NCBI GenBank assembly: GCA_018623785.1
Contig: JAAZVD010000008.1
Location: 1 to 15,443 of the forward strand
Direction of reading: 5' to 3'
DNA length: 15,443 nucleotides
Source: Bacteroidota bacterium
Lineage (GTDB): Bacteria; Bacteroidota; Rhodothermia; Rhodothermales; UBA10348
Shown here: positions 7,262 through 14,072 of the stretch, piece by piece
Position numbering within the stretch: the first letter of the stretch is position 1
Layout of the letters: every line of letters begins with the position of its first letter
Position numbers and translations under genes: made by a program
The notes under the pieces: model-generated
The model's database searches: none
What the model was told of the DNA's origin: nothing
The model's input: the letters and a program-made list of their open reading frames with translations, nothing else

Positions 7262-8554
7262 TCAGCGAGTGCCCTCCTTGGACTCCTCATCCCATTCCTG
7301 AACGGAGGAGATGTTGGGAACGCCCCAATCCTCGCCGTTCCAGCCGTTAAAGCCGTCCATGCGAAAGGACCAGAAGCCGGTGGAGCCGTCCGAGATGACG
7401 ATCAGGCCGTCCGCGTTGCGGACATCCACACCGAAGGCGCCGTCCATGACACCGCCCGTGGCATTGATGATGGTGTCGTAGTACCCGATGGTCTGCGGGT
7501 TCTCGGGGTCCTCGAGCGAGAAGACCTGAAGGCCATCGAGATAGCCGCTTACGAACACATACGGCCAGCGCACTTCGTGGTTGTGGACCAGATTTTCCCA
7601 GTTGGCCGTCCACGCCGAAATGGGATAGTTGATGTTCTGGCGCTCACCGTCCAGGGCTGGCTGCAGGTCGAAGATGCGCAGCGGCGCATACTTGTACTCT
7701 GTTTCGGCAATGACGTAGCGGCCAGTGGGGCCCGGGGTAAACGTATGGCCGTAGCTGACGCCCGGGATGCCGGTCAGGGTGATGCGCAGTTCGGGGCTCT
7801 CGATATCGGAGATGTCATACACATAGTAGCCGCCGAAGCCGCCGCCGTAAAAGCGATCTTCGCCCGTGTCCGGGTGGAATGACGCGTAGAAATCATGGTA
7901 GCCGCGGCGCCCGCCTGTGTCGCCGGGAATGGGAATATTGCCGGCGAGCGCATCTTCGATATCTCCCGAAACGACCTTGGACAAATCATACACGTTGGCG
8001 CCCGGGCCGCGCACCGTAGTGATCAGGTACGGCGTGCCGTTCGAGTGCTTGTAGATAAAGATGTTGTGGAAGCCGCCCGGCATCTCGGATTCTCGGATGC
8101 GGGCTACTTCTACTACAGCGTCCGGGTCCGGCAGGCCCGTAACATCAAAGACAACAGCCCCCAGATCATAGTCAGGGCCTTGGCTGAATTGCGTGGAAAG
8201 GACCACATAGTAGCGTCCAGCGTGCTTGAACTGCTTGATATCGAGCGCGCCCACGCCGGCGTTCAAGTCATCGTTGCTGTTGATCCAGCGTTTGAGGAGG
8301 CGGGGGCGAGCAGGATCAGAGATATCGATGATATCCATACCGCGCGCATAATTGTCTCGGTAGCGAGCCTTGGCCACGTAGGCGTAGGGACGCTCCAGCT
8401 CCTGCTCGAGCTCGATATCGGCAACGGACTCGGGCGCACCCAGCGGCAGGTGACCCTGCACATGGATGTTGTCGCTACCCGGATTGGTAGGCGTTTGGGC
8501 CGAGGCACCGGCCACCCATCCGAGCATAAGCGCAACGCAGATCAGCCTGCTCAT
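7262..8554 (-). CDS. Secreted LVIVD-repeat beta-propeller protein, paralog 2
   Basis: 430 aa, the shortest paralog. The start ATG at 8554 shares bases with the TGA of the upstream paralog (ATGA overlap) and begins MSRLICVALMLGWVAGASA, with Gln20 after cleavage; the open frame to 8617 is only the neighbour's coding sequence in another frame. Blade strands include MDIIDISDPARP (73-84), GGYYVYDISDIESP (241-254), GLQVFSLEDPENP (341-353) and GLIVISD (383-389). Histidines 163, 170, 220, 270 and 326 are the family set. The ending (GFNGWNGEDWG 401-411, then SKEGTR) is intact. It shares PTNPGSDNI and the APLRIFDLQPxLDGE segment with paralog 1, suggesting these two are related by duplication, and NIN.PISAWTANWENL with paralog 5. 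The loop after YYDT (361-373) is the shortest in the family. Translation is probably coupled to paralog 3. Confidence 0.87.
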   Translation of the reverse strand: MSRLICVALMLGWVAGASAQTPTNPGSDNIHVQGHLPLGAPESVADIELEQELERPYAYVAKARYRDNYARGMDIIDISDPARPRLLKRWINSNDDLNAGVGALDIKQFKHAGRYYVVLSTQFSQGPDYDLGAVVFDVTGLPDPDAVVEVARIRESEMPGGFHNIFIYKHSNGTPYLITTVRGPGANVYDLSKVVSGDIEDALAGNIPIPGDTGGRRGYHDFYASFHPDTGEDRFYGGGFGGYYVYDISDIESPELRITLTGIPGVSYGHTFTPGPTGRYVIAETEYKYAPLRIFDLQPALDGERQNINYPISAWTANWENLVHNHEVRWPYVFVSGYLDGLQVFSLEDPENPQTIGYYDTIINATGGVMDGAFGVDVRNADGLIVISDGSTGFWSFRMDGFNGWNGEDWGVPNISSVQEWDEESKEGTR

Positions 8555-8568
8555 CGGGTACCCTCTTT
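8551..8568 (-). promoter_or_regulatory. Overlapping stop/start (ATGA) with embedded ribosome site for paralog 2
   Basis: The stop of paralog 3 (TGA, 8551-8553) and the start of paralog 2 (ATG, 8552-8554) share bases. The minus strand reads AAAGAGGG at 8561-8568, ending six bases before the ATG, a reasonable ribosome site in a region where few starts have one. These bases also encode the conserved Lys-Glu-Gly of the C-terminal tail, so one stretch serves both purposes. It decides the start at 8554 over the upstream in-frame alternative at 8617. Confidence 0.65.
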
Positions 8569-9900
8569 GGATTCCTCTTCCCAGTGCTGCACGGAAGAGA
8601 TGTTGGGCATGCCCCAATCTTCGCCGTTCCAGCCGTTGAAGCCTTCCATACGGAAGGTCCAGAAACCGGTAGACATGTCCGAAATGACGATCAGGCCATC
8701 CTCATTGCGCACATCCACACCGAAGGCGCCGTTATACATGCCGAACTCGCCTTCCATGAGTTTTGGCCCCGTGTACGTGTCGTAATAGGCCACCGTCGTC
8801 GGTGTCGAGGGATCCATCATCGAAAACACTTGCAGCCCATCAAGATACCCGGAGACGAATACGTAGGGCCAACGCACTTCATGGTTGTGGACCAGGTGCT
8901 CCCAGTTGGCGGTCCAGGCGGAGATGGGGCGTCGAATATTTTCAACCTCTCCGTCCATACCTGGCTTCAGGTCGAACATGCGCAAGGGTGCGTACTGGTA
9001 CTCCGTTTCCGTAACGGCATAGCGCCCATCCGGGCTGGGAGTGAAAGTGTGGCCCCATTGAACGCCCTGAATGCCCGTCATCTCGAACTCCATGGTCGGT
9101 TTGGCCACGTCAGTGACATTCCAGACGTAGTATCCCCCGGTACCTCCACCGTAGAACAGGTCTGCCTCCTTATCAGGATTCCAGGCAACATAGAGATCAT
9201 GATAGAACAAAGGAGACGGCAGTATGTCTTCTGCGCCAGCCGGTCCTCCGACCGCTTCGGGTGGTACGGGCACAGCGGCTACCAAGGCGTTTTCGACATC
9301 TCCAGAAACTACCTTTCCCATGTCATAGACACTGGCTTGTCCTGCGTTGACGGTCGTAAAGAGGTAGACATTGCCGTCGGAGTGCTGGTAAAGGAAGATG
9401 TTATGGAAGCCACCCGGCCAGCGGGATTCCGTAATGCGGGCCACCTCCACGACACTGTCCGCATCAGGCAGTCCGGTTACATCGAAAACGACAGCGCCGA
9501 GGTCATAGTTGGGACCTGGTCCAAACTGAAAGGACTGCACGACATACGTGCGGCCCTGCCACTTGAAATACTTGACATCCATGCCTCCAAGGCCGGTATG
9601 CAGGTATTCGTTTTCGATTCGCCATTCCATCAGAACCTGCGGCGAAGCGGGATCTGAGAGGTCAATGACGTCCATGCCTTTGGCCACGTATTCTCCCAGA
9701 TGCCCACGAGCCACGTACGCATACGGGCGGTCCATGTCCTGCTCCAGTTCCAAGTCCATGACACTGAGGACGCCTCCCAAGGGGATGTGACCCTCTACGG
9801 ATATGTTATCCGTGCCCCGCTTGTCCACCGACTGTGCGGTAGCCACAGTGGGCAACAGGAGCAGGGTCAACACGAAAAGGAAAGATGCCTGATGTTTCAT
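8551..9900 (-). CDS. Secreted LVIVD-repeat beta-propeller protein, paralog 3
   Basis: 449 aa exported propeller; start at 9900 gives MKHQASFLFVLTLLLLPTVATA and Gln23. It carries DNISVEGHIPLG (31-42), MDVIDLSDPASP (76-87), GGYYVWNVTDVAKP (255-268), GLQVFSMMDPSTP (355-367) and GLIVISD (402-408). Family histidines are 166, 173, 234, 284 and 340. It ends with GFNGWNGEDWG (420-430) and SKEGTR. It is closest to paralog 4: both have WNPDKEADLFYGGG where others have a His, ENIRRPISAWTANW, and GMPNISSVQ. It has a private insertion, roughly residues 213-232 (PPEAVGGPAGAEDILPSPLF), on a loop before the YHDLY strand. Spacing to paralog 4 is 55 bp with no clear ribosome site. Confidence 0.88.
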   Translation of the reverse strand: MKHQASFLFVLTLLLLPTVATAQSVDKRGTDNISVEGHIPLGGVLSVMDLELEQDMDRPYAYVARGHLGEYVAKGMDVIDLSDPASPQVLMEWRIENEYLHTGLGGMDVKYFKWQGRTYVVQSFQFGPGPNYDLGAVVFDVTGLPDADSVVEVARITESRWPGGFHNIFLYQHSDGNVYLFTTVNAGQASVYDMGKVVSGDVENALVAAVPVPPEAVGGPAGAEDILPSPLFYHDLYVAWNPDKEADLFYGGGTGGYYVWNVTDVAKPTMEFEMTGIQGVQWGHTFTPSPDGRYAVTETEYQYAPLRMFDLKPGMDGEVENIRRPISAWTANWEHLVHNHEVRWPYVFVSGYLDGLQVFSMMDPSTPTTVAYYDTYTGPKLMEGEFGMYNGAFGVDVRNEDGLIVISDMSTGFWTFRMEGFNGWNGEDWGMPNISSVQHWEEESKEGTR

Positions 9901-9955
9901 GGTAGTGCAGGTTGATACGGAAAGTGACGAGGCCTTCGAGCGGGATGGCTTGGGG

Positions 9956-11278
9956 TCAGCGTGTGCCTTCTTTCGACTCCTCGTCCCACTGCTGCACGGA
10001 AGAGATGTTGGGCATGCCCCAATCCTCGCCGTTCCAACCGTTGAAGCCTTCCATACGGAAGGTCCAGAAGCCGGTGGACATGTCCGAAATGACGATCAGC
10101 CCGTCTTCGTTGCGTACATCCACGCCGAAAGCGCCGTTACCGACCGCGCCGCCCATGGCACCCACGTCACGCGGGCCTGTGTACGTATCGTAGTAACCCA
10201 CCGTCACAGGATGCTCCGGGTCCATCATGGAGAAGATCTGCAGGCCGTCGTGGTAGCCGCTCACGAACACATAGGGCCAGCGGACTTCGTGGTTGTGGAC
10301 CAGGTTCTTCCAGTTGGCCGTCCAGGCCGAGATGGGGCGACGGATGTTTTCCGTTTCGCCATCCATGGCCGGCTTCATGTCGAACATGCGCAGCGGTGCG
10401 TACTGGTATTCCGTTTCCGTGATGGCGTAGCGTCCATCGGGGCTCGGTGTGAACGTGTGGCCCCAGTCAACGCCCGTGATACCGGTCATCGAGAACTCAA
10501 GCTCAGGGTTCTCGGGGTCTGAGATGTTGTAGACATAGTAGCCGCCTTGGCCACCGCCATAGAACAGATCGGCTTCCTTGTCTGGATTCCAGGCGGCGTA
10601 GAGGTCGTGGTAGAACCCGTATTCATCAACCGCAATCGGCACCGTGCCTACGTAAGCATCCTCGACATCGCCACTGACGGCTTTGCCAAGATCGTAGATG
10701 TTGGCGCCCGGCCCGTTGATCGTGGTCAGGAGCAGTACACGCCCGTCCGAGTGTTTGTAAATGAAGATGTTATGGAAGCCGCCTGGCAGGTCTGGCTCAT
10801 GGATGCGGGCCACTTCAAACACCTTGGAGGCGTCCGGCAGGCCGGTTACATCGAGGATATAGGCGCCCAGATCCTGATTCGGTCCCTGACCGAACTGCGT
10901 GGACTGAACGACATAGTAGCGCCCGTCGTACTTGAAATATTTGATGTCCATGCCGCCTAGCCCCGTGTGCAAGTCCGGGTTTTCCATGCGCCAGCGCAGG
11001 AGCACCTTGGGGTTGGACGGGTCGGCAATGTCGATGATGTCCGTTCCCCGCTCGGAGTTTGGTCCAACCGTGCCTCGAGCTACGTAGGCATAGGGACGGG
11101 ACATTTCCTGCTCAACTTCCATGTCCATCGTATTCAGGATACCACCAAGAGGAATATGTCCTTCTACCGAAATGTTGTCCGAACCGGGCTCGAGGGTTGT
11201 CCAGGGCGTCTCGTCCTGGGCGGAGGCCGGCAGGATCAGCAGCAAGGCCAAGGTCAACAGGGGGATCAGTCGTTTCAT
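9956..11278 (-). CDS. Secreted LVIVD-repeat beta-propeller protein, paralog 4
   Basis: 440 aa exported propeller. The ATG at 11278 begins MKRLIPLLTLALLLILPASA with Gln21; an open frame to 11413 overlaps the 3' end of paralog 5 in another frame and is rejected as the start. Landmarks: DNISVEGHIPLG (34-45), TDIIDIADPSNP (79-90), GGYYVYNISDPENP (245-258), GLQIFSMMDPEHP (345-357), GLIVISD (392-398), GFNGWNGEDWG (411-421), tail SKEGTR. Family histidines are 169, 176, 224, 274 and 330. It is the sister of paralog 3, with at least one identical 35-base run near the 3' ends, but lacks that paralog's insertion. The loop after YYDT (365-382) reads as Gly/Ala-rich. Most of the difference from paralog 3 sits in loops and in the N-terminal third. 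Confidence 0.88.
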   Translation of the reverse strand: MKRLIPLLTLALLLILPASAQDETPWTTLEPGSDNISVEGHIPLGGILNTMDMEVEQEMSRPYAYVARGTVGPNSERGTDIIDIADPSNPKVLLRWRMENPDLHTGLGGMDIKYFKYDGRYYVVQSTQFGQGPNQDLGAYILDVTGLPDASKVFEVARIHEPDLPGGFHNIFIYKHSDGRVLLLTTINGPGANIYDLGKAVSGDVEDAYVGTVPIAVDEYGFYHDLYAAWNPDKEADLFYGGGQGGYYVYNISDPENPELEFSMTGITGVDWGHTFTPSPDGRYAITETEYQYAPLRMFDMKPAMDGETENIRRPISAWTANWKNLVHNHEVRWPYVFVSGYHDGLQIFSMMDPEHPVTVGYYDTYTGPRDVGAMGGAVGNGAFGVDVRNEDGLIVISDMSTGFWTFRMEGFNGWNGEDWGMPNISSVQQWDEESKEGTR

Positions 11279-11331
11279 GAGGTAAGCTGAAAGAGTGGTT
11301 GAGTGCTCAAGTGAGAGGAATTCAGTGGGAA

Positions 11332-12651
11332 TCAGCGCGTGCCTTCCTTGGATTCTTCGTCCCATTTCTGGACGGAGGAAATATCGGGCTGTCCCCAGTC
11401 TTCGCCATTCCAACCGTTGAAGCCTTCCATACGGAAGCTCCAGAAGCCGGTGGTCATATCCGAAATGACGATCAGGCCGTCCTCGTTGCGGACATCGACG
11501 CCGAATGCACCGTTGATGACGGGCGAAAAGCCCTCGGTGTTCGTGCCGAGGTAGGTGTCATAGTAGCCCACCGTCTGTGGATTTTTCGGGTCCTCCAGGG
11601 AAAAGACCTGCAGGCCATCCAGGTAGGCGCTCACGAAGACGTAGGGCCAGCGGACTTCGTGGTTGTGGCTCAGGTTTTCCCAGTTAGCCGTCCAAGCCGA
11701 AATCGGCTGGTTGATGTTCAGGCGCTCGCCGTCGAGAGCCGGCTTGAGGTCGAAGATCCGCAGCGGAGCATACTGATATTCCGCCTCGGCCACGACATAG
11801 CGTCCGTCCGGGGACGGGGTGAACGTGTGGCCCCATGTCACGCCCGACACGTTTTGCAGCGTGACCCGGATTTCCGGATTGTGGATGTCTGTGATGTTCC
11901 ACACGTAGTACCCGCCGCTGCCGCCTCCGTAGAAGCGGTCCTCGCCCGAATCAGGGTGCCAAGCAGCGTAGTGGTCGTGATAGGAGCGGCGTTCCGTTTC
12001 GGGCTCGTACGTCGGGATCGTGGCCACGTAGGAGTTCTCGATATCGCCGGCCACGGCCTTATGCAGATCGAAGGCCTGGACCATGTCACCCCGCACGGTG
12101 GCCAGCAGGTAGATATTACCGTCCGAATGCTTGTAGATAAAGATGTTGTGCATGCCGCCCGGATTGTCCGGTAGCACCCATCGACCTACCTCTGTCAGCT
12201 TCTCAGGCAGATCGGTCACGTCGAAAAGCACGGCACCGAGCTCGTAGTGCGGGCCGCCACTGAATTCAAAGGACTGCACGACATAATAGCGGCCACCGGT
12301 CTTGAAATATTTGACATCCATGCCGCCACGGTTGGGAAGGAGATCCTGATACTCCAGGCGGTAGCGGTGGATGACCTCCGGGTTGGAGGGGTCCGAGAGA
12401 TCAATGACATCCATGCCTTTCGGACCGCCATCCACGATGGAGGCGCGGCTTACATAGGCATAGGGACGGTCCAGCTCTTGCTCGAGCTCGATGTCCGTGA
12501 CGCTCGAGTGCTTGCCAAGGGGCACATGTCCGAGCACTTCCATGTTGTCGGATCCGGGTTTAAGGGCCGTAGCCTGCCCCAGTGCAAGCGGGGCGAGCAG
12601 ACTGGATGCCGCCACTAGGGCGAACAATCGGAGAACCGGGTTGAATGTCAT
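11332..12651 (-). CDS. Secreted LVIVD-repeat beta-propeller protein, paralog 5
   Basis: 439 aa exported propeller; start at 12651 gives MTFNPVLRLFALVAASSLLAPLALG with Gln26 after a Gly at the cleavage site. Landmarks: DNMEVLGHVPLG (35-46), MDVIDLSDPSNP (80-91), GGYYVWNITDIHNP (246-259), GLQVFSLEDPKNP (345-357), GLIVISD (391-397), GFNGWNGEDWG (410-420), tail SKEGTR. Family histidines are 168, 175, 225, 275 and 331; the first sits in GGMHNIF, where most have GGFHNIF. It has SHNHE where others have VHNHE, and EAEYQY where others have ETEY. The segment 140-165 is shorter and more acidic than in paralogs 1-4 and resembles paralog 6 (DLPxxxTEVGR). Gaps of 42 bp before and 53 bp after place it inside the operon. 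Confidence 0.88.
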   Translation of the reverse strand: MTFNPVLRLFALVAASSLLAPLALGQATALKPGSDNMEVLGHVPLGKHSSVTDIELEQELDRPYAYVSRASIVDGGPKGMDVIDLSDPSNPEVIHRYRLEYQDLLPNRGGMDVKYFKTGGRYYVVQSFEFSGGPHYELGAVLFDVTDLPEKLTEVGRWVLPDNPGGMHNIFIYKHSDGNIYLLATVRGDMVQAFDLHKAVAGDIENSYVATIPTYEPETERRSYHDHYAAWHPDSGEDRFYGGGSGGYYVWNITDIHNPEIRVTLQNVSGVTWGHTFTPSPDGRYVVAEAEYQYAPLRIFDLKPALDGERLNINQPISAWTANWENLSHNHEVRWPYVFVSAYLDGLQVFSLEDPKNPQTVGYYDTYLGTNTEGFSPVINGAFGVDVRNEDGLIVISDMTTGFWSFRMEGFNGWNGEDWGQPDISSVQKWDEESKEGTR

Positions 12652-12693
12652 GTCAGATATGCGGGTGATAGGTGGGTGATATCGGTGGGAGGC

Positions 12694-14070
12694 TCACTCC
12701 TCGAGCATGCCTTCCCAATTCTGTGCGCTCGAAACGTTGGGCATGCCCCAATCGTTGCCGTTCCACCGGTGGAAGCCTTCCATCTTCAAGGCCCAGAAGC
12801 CGGTGGTCATGTCGCTGACCACGATCAGGCCGTCAGCGTTGCGGACATCGACGCCCCAGGCGCCATCATAGACCTGCCACGTGTACGGGCTGCCCATGCG
12901 CTCCATAGCCGCGCCGCGGTCGTTGTGGATGCCGTTGAACGTATCGTAGTAGGCTACGGTGTAGGGATTCTCGGGATCGACCATGTTGAAGACGCCGAGG
13001 CCGGTCTGGTAACCGCTCACAAAGACATAGGGCCAGCGGACTTCGTGGTTGTGGGCGATGCTTTTCCAGTCGGCATGCCAAGCCCCCACGGCGTGGTCGA
13101 TGTTCTTGTCGGGAAGCGTCCCATCGAGCGCCGGCCGCAGGTCAAAGATGCGCAGCGGCTGGTACTGAAACTCGGTTTCTCCGATCGCAAAGTTTCCATC
13201 GGGTGTAGGGGTAAACGTGTGGCCCCAGGCAACGCCCGGGACGCCGACCATGGTTGCCAGAAGGTCAGGGTTGTCCAGATCCGTCACGTTGTAAACGTAG
13301 TAGCCACTGCCACCGCCACCGTAGAAGCGGTCCTGACCGCTCTCGGGATGATATTGCACCATGAAGTCATGATAACCCCGCGACCACATACCCTCGGTCT
13401 CATGCACGGGAATCCGGGCTACGAGCTCCCGGTTGTCATCGCGCAGAAGGGGGTCCATCTCGGTCTGATCGCCATCTACAAATCGGGCCATATCGAAGAC
13501 CTTGGCATACCCCGCCGATGTGGCAAACAGCAGGGGCTTGCCCGAGCTGTGGTTGTACATGAAAATGTTATGGAAGCCTCCGGGTGCGTCCGATTGCCGC
13601 ATTCGGCCCACTTCGGTCATGGAGCCGGGTAGATCGGTCACATCGAACACGATGGCACCGACATCCGAGTTGGGACCGGACTGCCTGAGCTGCATGGACT
13701 GCACGTAGTAGTAGCGCCCGTTGTGCTTGAAATACCGGCCGTCCATGGCGCCGCCCGCATGCAGGTCTTCGTTCTCGATCCGCCAGCGGTGAATGACCTT
13801 GGCATGGTCCGGGTCGCTAAGGTCTATGACATCGAACCCAATGGCACCGTTGCGACGGGCTACGTAGGCATAGGGCCGTGACATCTCCTGCTCGATCTCG
13901 ATATCGGATATCGTACCCGCTGCACCGAGCGGAATATGGGACATCACCGTGATGTTGGCCGAACCGCGCTGTCCGGGTGGGGGTGGATGGGGTGGCTGTT
14001 CAATACCCATCTGGGCCGTAGCAGGTACTGCGGTAAGCAGGGCCGCAACAAGGAGGTACAGTGGTTTCAT
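12694..14070 (-). CDS. Secreted LVIVD-repeat beta-propeller protein, paralog 6 (diverged tail)
   Basis: 458 aa, the longest paralog. The ATG at 14070 begins MKPLYLLVAALLTAVPATA with Gln20, and GAGGTGG lies five bases before it; an in-frame GTG at 14079 would add three residues and lies within that ribosome site. A Pro-rich linker (PPHPPPPG, 26-33) follows the signal. Landmarks: NITVMSHIPLG (39-49), FDVIDLSDPDHA (79-90), SGYYVYNVTDLDNP (255-268), GLGVFNMVDPENP (357-369), GLIVVSD (414-420). Family histidines are 167, 174, 233, 284 and 342. The end departs from paralogs 1-5: GFHRWNGNDWG (432-442), then SSAQNWEGMLEE, with no EGTR. Two insertions stand out: about 199-230 (DGDQTEMDPLLRDDNRE...) and the long loop 378-403. 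It begins two bases after the stop of paralog 7, so translation is probably coupled. Confidence 0.88.
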   Translation of the reverse strand: MKPLYLLVAALLTAVPATAQMGIEQPPHPPPPGQRGSANITVMSHIPLGAAGTISDIEIEQEMSRPYAYVARRNGAIGFDVIDLSDPDHAKVIHRWRIENEDLHAGGAMDGRYFKHNGRYYYVQSMQLRQSGPNSDVGAIVFDVTDLPGSMTEVGRMRQSDAPGGFHNIFMYNHSSGKPLLFATSAGYAKVFDMARFVDGDQTEMDPLLRDDNRELVARIPVHETEGMWSRGYHDFMVQYHPESGQDRFYGGGGSGYYVYNVTDLDNPDLLATMVGVPGVAWGHTFTPTPDGNFAIGETEFQYQPLRIFDLRPALDGTLPDKNIDHAVGAWHADWKSIAHNHEVRWPYVFVSGYQTGLGVFNMVDPENPYTVAYYDTFNGIHNDRGAAMERMGSPYTWQVYDGAWGVDVRNADGLIVVSDMTTGFWALKMEGFHRWNGNDWGMPNVSSAQNWEGMLEE

Positions 14071-14072
14071 GA

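Noticed and set aside
11279..11413. 45-residue N-terminal extension of propeller paralog 4
   Set aside because: It reads through the 3' end of paralog 5 out of frame (EWRRLGTARYF is the shifted GEDWGQPD region), and the real signal peptide starts at 11278.
5871..13632. Repeated plus-strand open frames with similar translations (HGRDVGHAPI..AVP.VEAFHTEGPEAG) opposite each propeller gene
   Set aside because: Their similarity to each other is just the reverse complement of the conserved C-terminal coding region of the paralogs, so they are shadows and not a second gene family.
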